Assembly: GCF_041260155.1 (NCBI RefSeq)
Contig: NC_091932.1
Span: 10,899,304-10,963,303, forward strand
DNA length: 64,000 nt
Direction of reading: 5' to 3'
Source of the DNA: Ptychodera flava
Taxonomy: Eukaryota > Hemichordata > Enteropneusta > Ptychoderidae
Shown here: positions 46,370 to 56,482 of the stretch, in pieces
Position numbering within the stretch: the first letter of the stretch is position 1
How the letters are laid out: each line of letters starts with the position of its first letter
Notes under the pieces: model-generated
The model's input: the letters and a program-made list of their open reading frames with translations, nothing else
What the model was told of the DNA's origin: nothing
Database searches by the model: none
Made by a program: the position numbers and the translations under genes

Positions 46370-47242
46370 AATGCATATTTATAAAGGGCAATTACGAAAT
46401 TAGTATGCCTTATAGAGAGGCTTTTCTCTGCACATTGATGTTTTCCTGGGAAGCTTGGTTTTGTATATGGCCCGACATTTTTAACCTGAGCTCTAGGGAT
46501 GAAAAGAAAGTACGTATCTGTATACCTGGACAGGGCGGAGGGAGGTGTACAGTGTGACCATTAACGCAAAACAAAGCTGGGCTTGAACAACGCCTAAGCT
46601 TAGTTTGCGTCCATGGTCTCGGTGCAAAAACACTGCTATAAAAAAAATAGGTGAAATGAAAATATTAAAAAAACCCAACAAACTACCGGTAGATCGTAGG
46701 ATGAACATGGCTATGTAAACTTATGATTGTTTGTACCACCCGGTCTTACTTGCATTTTTTACTTCTTTTGTACATGGTTACTTTTAAAATCCATTGTTAA
46801 TATGATATTGCCAGGTAAGAAGCCTTGTATTGAAAGACAGAAAAAATATTTAGAAATGTGATACGTCTTAATTTTCAAGGGACAGCAGCTGTAATTTTTA
46901 ATGAGTTCAATAACTTGTTTGCCTCATGTATTAACATACTTTGTTGTATTGATTCAAATTATGAATTGTGATGCCCTCACTTTGTAAAGATGTACATAAA
47001 TTAATCGGAATAGTGGCTGTGGCAACTAGTCAAGTCAATACAACGTACACAAGCCCAATACATTTCTAGACATGTATATATGTTACACTTTCAATGTATT
47101 AATTTTGCACTCGCAAAGATGTATGTAAAAAATTCCTCTATGTGTATGTAACAAATCACACACATGTTCTGAAACTTTATTGTAAAGTTGTCGTCTTAAT
47201 AAATGTTGCTAAGTTCATTCTCTTCTTTCTGTTTCATTTCAG
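46370..47242. other. no gene recognised
   Basis: Between the two small gene models. AT-rich, with a solo AAGGGACAGCAGCTGTAA end motif near 46879. Confidence 0.35.
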
Positions 47243-47370
47243 TGCGCATGTCAGCCAAGGCCCAAGAGAAATTTGGCAAGAATAATCATGACTTACGTAA
47301 AGAAGTCTTCAATGTCAAATTTCCAAACAAAATAGGACATGAAAGACGAGACTTGGCCAGAGTTAAATGA
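47243..47370 (+). CDS. terminal exon of a plus-strand gene of unknown function
   Basis: A strong acceptor (TTTCTGTTTCATTTCAG) is followed in phase 1 by 41 codons and a TGA at 47368-47370. The peptide is basic and polar: RMSAKAQEKFGKNNHDLRKE, then VFNVKFPNKIGHERRDLARV. It looks like the conserved tail of a small basic protein, but I cannot name it. Upstream exons on the plus strand are not identified with confidence; 40079-40151 fits by phase only. Confidence 0.45.
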
Positions 47371-47699
47371 ACTCTTTTAAAAACTAATCTTTGACTAAAT
47401 CACTTTTCACTGTGTCTATGAAATTTGTTGAAGCCAAAAATTTATTAAATTGGTCATCAGACTTACAGATATGTTTTGTGCTTTTTATTTTGAACGTTTG
47501 GAAAGGTGAGTAATTTAATTCAAATGAGAAAAAGACCAAAAAATCTATGGATGCAGCTCACAAGAAATTGCTGATATCACATATCATAAAAAGTTATATT
47601 AAATCCCAAATCCGGTCAAATATTCGTATGGAAATTTAAAAGGTGACATTTTCATGATTTACACAGTAACAGAACATCAACTTCTAACATTCAGAGCAT

Positions 47700-48440
47700 T
47701 TGTCGAGGAGTGCAACACCATGCATCCTACTTTCAACTTGGGAATTCGTAACTGAACATTCTATCGACAAAATCTCATGCCTTGCCCTTGTGGTCTTCAA
47801 ATGTCAGATACGCAATCGACAGAGATGGCTCGATTTAAAACCCACACAAAACCTGACGACGATATTTATCTGCCACCAACCTTCAAATGCTTCATTAAAG
47901 ATGAATTACTCAGATATGTTCGTACATGCAAAAAATATGGACTTCATGAAAAGGTTAATATCTCAACGCAAAAACTTCAGCAACGAGAAACACAAAATGA
48001 AAGACATAGCTTGTATCAAAAGAAGTTACTGTAATAAAACGTCAGCCATCCTTCATCAACAAACATAAGAGTAATGATGTAACGAAAAACTTCTCAGCAC
48101 CACTTCATCAAATGTGATAAGAAACTGGAAAATACTGAAGGGCCATTACACGCTGGCCATGGTTTTCCAGAAAACCTATAATAACGTATAAAAGGAAGGA
48201 AATCATACAAAATATCCTCCTTCAAGCAAAATTCAAACACAAGAAGAGTACAAATGAACGGTCTGAGCAACAATTCACGCAACAATCAGACCACAACATA
48301 ATGATCTTAGCGTCTCTCTTTGATGAACAATGGCTACCATCAAACTGAGCATGTGGGAATACAAAACCATTCAAATGACTGAGGAAGGGACCCCACTTTG
48401 GCCCGAAACGTCGCTTAGAAGAATCACCGACACAAAACCT
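47700..48440 (+). pseudogene. probable Penelope-like element relic
   Basis: Across frames on the plus strand are pieces resembling the C-terminal part of a Penelope-type reverse transcriptase: PPTFKCFIKDELLRYVRTC (frame of 47777-48034) matches the usual H-x-FK-F-x(4)-E-x-R-x-R-x-C pattern, and a later SSNVIRNWKILKGHY piece follows. Stops and frame changes make it non-functional. Just downstream (48379-48412) is a hammerhead-ribozyme-like core, a known companion of Penelope-like elements. Identity is by motif shape only. Confidence 0.35.
48379..48412 (+). other. hammerhead-ribozyme-like core (degenerate)
   Basis: CTGAGGA, then a G/C stem-loop (AGGGACC..GGCCC), then GAAACGTC: the order of conserved hammerhead cores (CUGANGA, stem II, GAAA, cleavage UC) with a minimal stem III. 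Flanking bases do not form a convincing stem I, so it is probably inactive. A more diverged CTGAAGA..GACGTC version occurs at 49430-49458. Confidence 0.25.
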
Positions 48441-48952
48441 TTTTTTCATGGACCTAGGTCACATTACGAGGGTCAAAGCACTATCGATTCACTGGTTTCT
48501 CACCAAGTTTCCCTTATCACGAAACCACATGGATCTACTCACTATGTTGTATCACAAGCAAAGGTAGAACCATTGTGTAACTCTGCCTTCATTTCTTTTT
48601 ATATCGAATCGATTTTTCGAACACAGACCATTGTTTAATAATCATTAATCTCGTAAGAGTTTGTTACTTGTGTTGAACTTATTGGCTAAGTTTTGGTAAA
48701 TTTATCTTTTATTTTGAGTTTCTGGAATATTAATACAAATTGGACATTACCTTTAAACCATCATCTTGTCACCTAAATGAGCTATTGTAACAAACAGAGT
48801 GAACTTCATAACCGGCCATTGTGTAACTTTCGGTTGCCATTTTGGTTCTATGACGTCATCTCAATGATTAATTTCCATCAATTATATGTTTGTGTGTACA
48901 TTTTTGGAGCAATAGCTAATTTTGATCTACATTCACATGTGAACCTCTGTAG
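48441..48952. other. no gene recognised
   Basis: AT-rich sequence between the Penelope-like relic and the TATG microsatellite. Confidence 0.35.
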
Positions 48953-49230
48953 TATGTATGTATGTATGTATGTATGTATGTATGTATGTATGTATGTATG
49001 TATGTATGTATGTATGTATGTATGTATGTATGTATGTATGTATGTATGCATGTATGCGTGTATGTGTGTATGTATGTATGTATGTATGTATGTATGTATG
49101 TATGTATGTATGTATGCATGTATGCATGTATGCATGTATGTATGTATGTATGTATGTATGTATGTATGTTCGTATGTATGTATGTACGTATGTAGGTACG
49201 TATGTATGTATGTATGTGTGTATGTATTTA
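48953..49230. repeat. (TATG)n tetranucleotide microsatellite, about 280 bp
   Basis: Long TATG run with scattered point variants (TATGCATG, TATGTGTG, TACG). It gives spurious Tyr/Val/Cys/Met and His/Thr/Tyr/Ile reading frames on both strands. Confidence 0.95.
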
Positions 49231-49772
49231 TGTATGAAGCAAACAAACGTAGTCACTGTAACAAACGTCATCTAGTTATCGGAAATTAATCTTTGGATTT
49301 ATATTCATTGGCCTTTCTATTTTAGAACTTGGGGTGAACGCGAAACAAAATTTCAGATTGAAAAATCATGAATTTTAGCTTAAAGATGGAACTATACGGT
49401 ACACATGTATGTAGGACTGCCTGAAGAAGGGCAAATGTTTGTCGACGTCATGTAACCTAGTTTACTGCTTCATTTTGTACACTCACCTTATCAATTATCT
49501 TTCTTGCAAACCATATCAATCGATAAACTGCTGTTCAGCAGACTCAATGTTATGTTCTATGATTCAGCTTTTGACATGAAAGCATTAGTTATTATGAACA
49601 GTCAAAGGCTGCAATTCTAATTTCAGCGATTTTCTATACATAACAACGAGGGTAATACATGTGAAACGAACACCTTGGGTAGGTTATCAATACTTCGTAT
49701 GCCTTCTGATGCAAGGGACAAGAAAGAAGTAATCTTATTTGACGATCTTTTGCTGCAGATTGCTATAAGTTC

Positions 49773-49778
49773 TTTATT
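49773..49778 (-). promoter_or_regulatory. candidate polyadenylation signal of the lectin-like gene
   Basis: AATAAA on the minus strand, about 175 bases after the stop codon at 49950-49952. Confidence 0.45.
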
Positions 49779-49949
49779 CTCAAGAAGTTACCAAGAACAA
49801 AATGGACACGTTCAATGTCATTCATTCTAAAACTATCCAATTCAGGTTAAATAAAGAAGCCCTTCACCCGACATCATCATCGTTAGCATGCATAAAGTAT
49901 AGCTCTTCTCTTCTGTTTAAAATGGTCCCGCTTGATGCCAGCCTTGTAT

Positions 49950-50170
49950 CTAGGTAACCATTACTTCTACCTCACACAAGGTCAGCATCTGCGTTCTATC
50001 AATCAGCTGTATACTGACGTATCGCCCTAGCATTGGAGTCTCACAACCACATCTGACATGGACTGGATTTTCCTTCACCATTCTCCCAAGTATCATCATT
50101 CCACAAGGTGGATTATCCTCGAAGGTTTCACTGTCACCAACACGGATCTCGGCATTCTTCAGACGGAAAG
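49950..50170 (-). CDS. lectin-like gene, last exon (second half of F-type lectin domain)
   Basis: The exon follows TTTTTCTACTCTTTAAG and encodes FRLKNAEIRVGDSETFEDNP, then CGMMILGRM, then LGRYVSIQLIDRTQMLTLCE and VEVMVT before TAG at 49950-49952. These are the conserved second-half features of F-type (fucolectin, pentraxin-1) domains: R.K.AEI.VGDS, NP.CG, and GRYVSIQL..R..LTLCEVEV. The entry phase (1) matches the donor at 55815, so the domain is split by an intron of about 5.6 kb that contains a complete LINE. AATAAA follows at 49773. The domain ends the protein, with no transmembrane segment after it. Confidence 0.82.
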
Positions 50171-50514
50171 CTTAAAGAGTAGAAAAAATTAATTTTGTTA
50201 GTAAGTTTGATATATATGCATCTATGGTAATGCTATTTATTTCACTGTTATGAATTCTATCAGTCCATAAACTTAACAGCATCAATTAAGAAGGAGGATG
50301 AAGAATGAAGGAATGTTGAAGGAAATGAAAAAGAGAAAAACTGGATGAACTATTATTATTGATGACTTCACTTTATTTACGTTCTCATAACAACGGCTAG
50401 TTGAGGTTGTCTAAGGTCTTTATTCAGTAATATAAGGCCTTCGGCCCATCATACTTTACATAGTATTCAAATGAAATAAGTGACAGGAAAGTAGAATATC
50501 ACACACTAACATTT

Positions 50515-53500
50515 TTACATATCATTCAACTCCTTTCTCAGTCTCATTGAATGAAAAACATATGCAGATAAACATTGCAAAGTAGCTATATCATCAGTTG
50601 TCATCAATTGAATAAATTTCCTTTCAGAAGGTGGATTAAAATATCTTACAGGAATGTATTTCCTTCTCTGATTTTCAAAAAAAGGACAAATTAAAAGGAA
50701 GTGGTATTCGTCCTCAATTTCTGAACTATCACATAGTAAGCAAAATCTTAAATCTCGATCTATTCCGAATTTACGATCCACCTCAATCCGTAAATAATGG
50801 GAAGAAGTGCGAAACCTTGCAAGCATTCGCGCATGTGCGAGGATTTTCACAGAAAAAAGATACTTTTCCGGCTCAATGTATGATTTCAATTGTCTGTACC
50901 ATGTCAACTTTTCGAGTGAACAGACTTCACTATACCACTTATCATACAGGTAATTTTTAAATCTCTGAACAAAAGTTTGCATAAAAGAATTTACATCATC
51001 TATTTCTTGGTTTTCCCAAACATCATGTAAATTACATAACTGCAACAATTTTTTAATATGCTGTACCCATGTTGGTTTGGATCTAACACCTGATTGTTCA
51101 ATGGTATAAAGCATGTTGTAGCATTTCTTTGGGTATCTACTTGAAGGCATTTTCAGAAGTTTTGTCCAATATTTATGCAACGTTTTGCCGTATATAAAAA
51201 GATTTGATGTCTACCACATTCCCCTAAAACTACGACATTTGGTGCATTTCCAGCAACTCCTAAAAAATAACGACAGGCATAATATTGAATTCTCTCTAGA
51301 CTGTCATGTCTTTCAAAACCCCAAACCTCTGACCCATATGTCAAAATAGGTAAAATCATAGTGTCGAATAATTTAAAGAATGTGTTATAAGGAAGCATAC
51401 CAATTTTTCTGCTAGCCTTACAAATACCCATTAAAGCTTTACGTGATTGCTGTGCTAACGTTTTAGTTGCCATCGACCATATCAGTCTACATGAAAACAT
51501 AATACCTAAATATTTATAATAAGAAACAACTTGTACTCTTTTCCCATTGAAAAACCATTTCTCAGCTTTTGAAAGAAAACCACCTGCTTTAAATACCATA
51601 ATTTTTGTCTTAGCTAGGTTCACTGACAATTTCCATGTTTTACAATATGACTCTAGACAATAAAGTAGACGTTGCAAGCCAACAATTGTATCTGAAAATA
51701 ATACAACATCGTCTGCAAATAGCAAACAAAAAATTTCTATTAAATCTGGAAAAAGTTGGATGCCACGATAACCTCTATTTTGTATCTCACTAATTAATTC
51801 GTTTATAAAAAAGGAGAACAGAAAAGGACTTAACATACAACCTTGGCGTACGCCAATAGGGCAATCAAAGTAACCTGTATCTTGATGTTTTACCCGTACA
51901 CATGATTTCACATCTTGGTACATTGCATATAGAATCTTAAACATTTTTCCTTTGATTCCACCTCGTAAGAGGATATACCAAAGTCGCTTGCGCTCCACTG
52001 AATCAAAAGCCTTGAAAAATCGACGAATGCACAGTAAAATTTGCCTCTTTTACGTGACAAATACTTCTGGACGATGGACTGAAGAATAAAATATTGTCAA
52101 CAGTCGAATAACCACCACGAAAACCTGCCTGTGCTTCGTCAACTTTTCCAAGTGCTTCTGACCAGAAAGTCAAACGACTATTCAAAATGGAAGTAAAAAT
52201 TTTACTGAAAATGCTAAGCAAAGAAATTCCCCTATAGTTTTCAGGATTATTAAATGAACCACTCTTATGTAATGGAATGATAATAGCTCTGGACCAATCC
52301 TCTGGAAAAGTACCAGATTCAAAAAGCCTGTTAAAAAGGACACTGAGATACGGAACCAAAAAGTTGCTAGTGGATTTAAAGAATTCGCCCAAGAGACAAT
52401 CTGGCCCAGCTGCTTTTCCATTTTTTAATTTAGATATTGCTTTAACAATCTCATCGTTTGAAATAGGACGATTTAGAATTTCATACTCTACCTCATCGCA
52501 GTTTTCAAACATGTCAACCCCTCTTAAAAGACTTTCTAGGTCATCGGACATAGCAAAATCATCTACAAAAGACTCATCGAGTGCAAACAGCTCACTGAAA
52601 TAAACATAAAATTCCCTTGGCATAATATTAACTTGCGCTGGATAAGAAGATACCAAACGTCTCAAAGTTCCCCAAAATAACTTTGAATTAGAACTGGACA
52701 GTGATGTTAGTGTATTTCTTACATCATCGTTGTAAACACGTTGTTTGTTACGACACAGATTCTTAAACTGATTTCGTGATTCCTTATACAACTGTAAATC
52801 ATTTGTACTGTTTGACTTTCTAAATCTTCTTAAAAAATAGTACTTTCTACTCTTTAAATCAGAGCACTCTCTGTCAAACCAAACTGGTTGTTTTCTATAC
52901 TTTGAAATATTTGAAGCCTTTTTTACCATGTCACATTTGTCTGCGGCAAACATAAATGAATCAACTATTTCATGGATAAAATCCCCAATATTTGAGTTTG
53001 TATCTGCGACTAATTCATCAAGTTTGTCCTTAACTTCACTTGACTGGAAAACATTTAAAAGGAAGTTTCCTTTTCAGGACGCCACATACATTTTTTCAGA
53101 GCTACTGTGTTATGATCATGCACGCACCCGACATCAGACTTATCCATTGATTTAACAGAAAAGGACAAAGGAAAGTGATCGGATTCGGTGCGCTCTTCTA
53201 CAGCAAAAGATGAAAGGATAGAAAACAGCTTTGACGATACTATAGTGTAGTCAACTACGCTCGTACCAGCATTTGCAACACATGTATATTCACCTATATT
53301 TGCGTCCATACCAACTCTGCCGTTTACAATATGCAAATTAAAAGTACAGCACAGAGAAAGAAGAGAGTGACCAAAGGAATTTACTTCTTTGTCTTTTGAC
53401 ACACGTTGCATATTGAAAAAATCTCTGTCGTACACATACGCACAATCAATAATGTGTTCTGTGTCATCATCTATTATATAATCCCGTTCTTCACCAGTAC

Positions 53501-54002
53501 GGGCGTTCAAATCCCCAGTGATTATCAAATAAACCTCGGGTAATTTTGCAAGAATGTTACACAGTTCATTTTCTAATAATTCTACACCATTTAAAGAGGA
53601 CAATTTTTCGTAAACAGTAGAGTACCGAGGAGAAATGTAAATACTACAAAAAAGAAGATCTTTGTCTAAATTAAAAATACCTCCTTCAAACAGAAGAAAA
53701 ATACAATCATGGAGATTTGACTTAATCTGTTTGACATATTTTCCAAGGTGACTGCGTACAATTGTACAAACACCACCAGGGTGTCTACCAAATCTCGCCG
53801 TTCTACCTCGAGCGTTATCGAAAATCTGAAAACCTGGGAAATTATTTGAAAAATCCCCATCTCTCTGTGCCCAAGTTTCAATAAAGGAAACAACATCAAA
53901 AGACATAAAATAATTTGCAAAATCAAAAGAATGGAGCTTGGTCTTCAAGCCTTGAACATTCCATGTCAGAAAACTAACATTATTTGGGCCATGGCCGAAC
54001 CC
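50515..54002 (-). pseudogene. LINE ORF2: APE endonuclease and reverse transcriptase
   Basis: The APE endonuclease occupies 53948-53090 (SFIETWAQRD, ITGDLNARTGEERDYI, SDHFPLSF with the catalytic Asp/His). A linker region (52953-52600) leads to reverse transcriptase (NGKAAGPD, IIIPLHKSG, NYRGISLLS, then GVRQGCMLSP and the catalytic box FADDVVLFSD near 51700). A C-terminal part with a CLLC..HFLLICPFF cysteine-histidine cluster ends at 50515. The frame breaks near 53060, twice between 52000 and 52090, and near 51175, each consistent with one base. The start is unclear: no ATG lies between the ORF1 stop (TAG, 54003-54005) and the first endonuclease strand in the same frame. Confidence 0.9.
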
Positions 54003-55283
54003 CTAGTCTGGGTTTCCCTGCATGCGGAACTGCAGACGCGTTCGCGGACGTTCATGCGTTGTCATTGATTTAGCTGTACCACCGTTTGTGCCTTGTCTTG
54101 AATCTCCATCAGTACGACTCTGAGAAACAATTAATCTGCCGTTTTTATAATATGCAGTCTTACCCTGTTTCCTAAGATCTGCAACAGTCCTCCGCTGGCG
54201 CTTTGTCAAATCGTTCCCTATTCCAATTCCGACTTCTTTCAATTTTTGTCGCGCGGTCAAGGCAAGTACTTTATCATCCCAATGATGGAACTTGGCAATT
54301 ATTGGACGCGGTTTATCTGTCCAATTTACAGCAACACGGTGAGCTCTTACGATATCTCTTGAGTTCCATGATTTTTTGCCGACGTGTTGGTTTAGAACTT
54401 CCACTACTTTTTCTTTACATTGGTCGAATGTTTCGCCCGGATCTTCATTTATGCCGTAGAGTCTTACGTTGTCTCTCCTGGAGAATGATTCGAGTCTGTC
54501 TGTATCGTCATCAAGCTGATCTAAACGCTCCACAATTACGTCAAGTTTTTGAGATATGGCTGACATATCGAGTTCGGTCACATTTCTGTTTTCCTTCAAT
54601 TCATTTACTTCAGCCTCTATTTTACTGACAGACGTTTTCAGCTCTCTACATTCATTGCTAAGTTCAGAGCAGGAATTTTTCAACTCTGCCTGGGAAGTTT
54701 TCAGTTCCTGTAATTCGCCCCGAATTTCTTTGCGAGTATTTTTCATTTCGGTCAATATTTCAGATTTCAATAATTCCATAGCCTCGAGTATATCCTTTTC
54801 TGGCCCAGGGTTTAGTTCAATGTCACCTGATAATTGAAGCAGTCGTGTAATAAATGGCTGACTGACCTCAAAGCTAACAAAATCCGTCGCTGTACATCTA
54901 GATAACACGGAATGTTTGACACCTTGTTCTGACACCTGTAGAATGCATGCACTGAGAGGTGGACACGGATCGGTGAAGTTCGAATGAAATGGTAGAAAGC
55001 TTCTTTGTGCGGACTTCAGCATGCACTGACTCAAATCTTGAGCAAGACATAGCTGTCCAGTTTCTTCTAATGATGTCCAGAACAAGTCTGTGCCAGATAT
55101 TATTAAATCTGCACCGCAAATAATAAATGTACAAACCAGCAAGTAGGCCATTGTTCTATGCAGCATGCCGCGCTTGTATGGAGTCCTCGTCACGCCATTC
55201 TGCCCAGTCAAAATATTTCTCCAATTTTTCGGTTGAGAAAAGCAGCCAATCCGACTTCTCCAACTAACAATATCTACACCCAT
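54003..55283 (-). CDS. LINE ORF1: hydrophobic leader, 2A-like motif, coiled coil, RNA-binding domain
   Basis: The first ATG of the open frame is at 55281-55283; a further ATG at 55149-55151 begins MAYLLVCTFIICGADLIISG, a signal-peptide-like segment. About 115 residues later comes GDIELNPGP, a 2A-like ribosome-skipping motif (54801-54827). After it lie a long coiled coil (54790-54540) and a domain resembling the L1 ORF1 RRM/C-terminal fold (RRDNVRLYGI, IVRAHRV, RPIIAKF). ORF1 proteins of this type bind element RNA. Ribosome skipping would separate the leader from the RNA-binding half. The frame is intact to TAG at 54003 and then remains open into ORF2. Confidence 0.85.
   Translation of the reverse strand: MGVDIVSWRSRIGCFSQPKNWRNILTGQNGVTRTPYKRGMLHRTMAYLLVCTFIICGADLIISGTDLFWTSLEETGQLCLAQDLSQCMLKSAQRSFLPFHSNFTDPCPPLSACILQVSEQGVKHSVLSRCTATDFVSFEVSQPFITRLLQLSGDIELNPGPEKDILEAMELLKSEILTEMKNTRKEIRGELQELKTSQAELKNSCSELSNECRELKTSVSKIEAEVNELKENRNVTELDMSAISQKLDVIVERLDQLDDDTDRLESFSRRDNVRLYGINEDPGETFDQCKEKVVEVLNQHVGKKSWNSRDIVRAHRVAVNWTDKPRPIIAKFHHWDDKVLALTARQKLKEVGIGIGNDLTKRQRRTVADLRKQGKTAYYKNGRLIVSQSRTDGDSRQGTNGGTAKSMTTHERPRTRLQFRMQGNPD
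54801..54827 (-). other. 2A-like peptide motif GDIELNPGP
   Basis: GDIELNPG|P matches the core D-[VI]-E-x-N-P-G-P of 2A peptides, preceded by the usual Leu-rich helix (FITRLLQLS). Ribosome skipping would occur between the last Gly and Pro. 2A-like motifs are known in APE-type LINEs of sea urchin and other invertebrates. Confidence 0.9.
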
Positions 55284-55420
55284 CTTCGAACAACTTCTTT
55301 GGCGACTTTTGAAGTAAAAACTTCCAAAGTTTCCGAGAAAACGCAAAGTTTTTCACGGAACGATGTGAACATGCAACCTGTCGATGTGACTCGTGTCACG
55401 TGACCTCTAGTTGAGGTTGT

Positions 55421-55814
55421 TGAACATATAGTAAAGTTCTTATAACACTTGCATGAGTTCCTCCGCCAGCTGCAGCACAAGTTTAAAACAACTTCTATCT
55501 AGTGTTTTTACCGGCATCTGAAACTCACTTGTGAAAGCAAGTCATCATAGAAAGTTCCTGCTTGACGTAATCTTCCTACTCGCATTACCGGTCTGGGTAG
55601 GAAACCGAATATTTAGAGAATAACATAATGGAAGAAAACCCATTTGTGATCGAAAGTTCCCTAAGAAAAACATGCAATGTTTTCGACTTGAAGCACCTTC
55701 TGGTCAATTTCTAGTTACGTATTATAAATGACAAAAAGAAATATTGTTCAGAACTATGATACTTTTAGCCAATAATTATTTCTGTGTTTAAGCATGCTCG
55801 TCATGTTTACTTAC
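55421..55814 (-). other. intron of the lectin-like gene between LINE and exon
   Basis: Nothing recognised apart from the LINE target duplication at its left edge. Confidence 0.4.
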
Positions 55815-56054
55815 GACAGCAATCCTGTCTGTTGGTGATAACAACTTCATAGATGTCGTAAGTTTCTCCCAGGTCCACTGTCCACCAAGGTTGGTATTCT
55901 TTGTTTGTCCAAGAGCATGAACCAGAGTTTGCATCAGTATTGAAGTCTCCATCAACTGCATTTTCCGATCCAGAATCTTTTTTGGATCTATCGGAGCTCT
56001 GAGCAGTTGGCCTGCCCTGCGCCACATTGTGGAGACCAGGAGGAAACTCGCAAG
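55815..56054 (-). CDS. lectin-like gene, first half of F-type lectin domain
   Basis: Exactly 80 codons between TTGATCTTCCCAG and TGCTGTC|GTAAGT, phase 1 at both ends. The peptide CEFPPGLHNVAQGRPTAQSS, then NAVDGDFNT, GSCSWTNKEYQPWWTVDLG and YEVVITNRQDCC carries the F-type lectin signatures (NVA.GRPTAQSS, NAVDG, PWW.VDLG, NR.D). The Arg-x-Asp of the fucose-binding motif is present and, after splicing, is followed by a second Arg at the right spacing. The His usually found in the GSC-x-HT position appears to be Trp, so fucose binding is uncertain. Secreted F-type lectins act in carbohydrate recognition and innate immunity. The symmetrical phase marks an exon suited to shuffling. Confidence 0.85.
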
Positions 56055-56068
56055 CTGGGAAGATCAAT

Positions 56069-56482
56069 TACTACCCTTTTCAGTAATAGAGCGCGAAGCC
56101 ACTGCAGTGAACTGCAATAAAACTGCTCACACTAATTAGTTTCAGCTGTAGCCAGCTGGCAAAGTCGACAACATTGTATGTCCCATGCAGACAGTTTGTC
56201 TGGGGAAGTTGAAATAAAAAAGATTTGTACATGGACCAGTGCATGGTAATGTTACATTGTATCTTAATCTTGAACACAGGGTGCCAATCGTAAACTCTCA
56301 TTTACAACTCGAGCCTCAGACAGAGCTAGTTTTGCCTTTGTACAAGCAGACTTTTTGGTCTTTATCAAGTAGCCTTGTTCAACACCAAAGTGGCCACAGC
56401 TATAGCTGAAACTAATTAGTGTAAGCAGTTTTATTGCAGTTCACTGCAATGGCTTCGCGCTCTATTACTGCAAATGGTAGTA
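56069..56482. mobile_element. MITE abutting the lectin exon's 3' splice site
   Basis: Inverted arms of about 85 bp at 56069-56155 and 56393-56482 share CAGTAATAGAGCGCGAAGCC and CACTAATTAGTTTCAGCT with about 90 percent identity by eye. The left end is only 14 bases from the acceptor AG of the exon at 55815-56054, so the branch point of that intron probably lies in the element. No clear target duplication. Confidence 0.75.

Larger units (their letters stand above)
50411..55406 (-). mobile_element. full-length APE-type LINE with 2A-like peptide in ORF1
   Basis: The element lies between perfect 14-bp direct repeats CTAGTTGAGGTTGT (50397-50410 and 55407-55420), the target duplication, and is 4996 bp long. 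It is antisense to nothing: it reads on the same strand as the host lectin gene, inside that gene's last intron. It has a short 5' UTR, ORF1 (coiled coil plus RNA-binding domain, preceded by a 2A-like motif), an in-frame TAG, then ORF2 with APE endonuclease and reverse transcriptase. The 3' end finishes CTGAATAAAGACCTTAG without a poly-A tail. ORF2 carries several one-base frame breaks. The clade is probably in the CR1/L2/Rex group; I cannot fix it. Confidence 0.92.

Noticed and set aside
48878..49289. Long Met-Tyr-Val-Cys and His-Thr-Tyr-Ile reading frames
   Set aside because: Translations of the (TATG)n microsatellite in several frames on both strands.
54203..54837. Plus-strand frames of 93-141 codons
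   Set aside because: Antisense to LINE ORF1, without own domain or start context.
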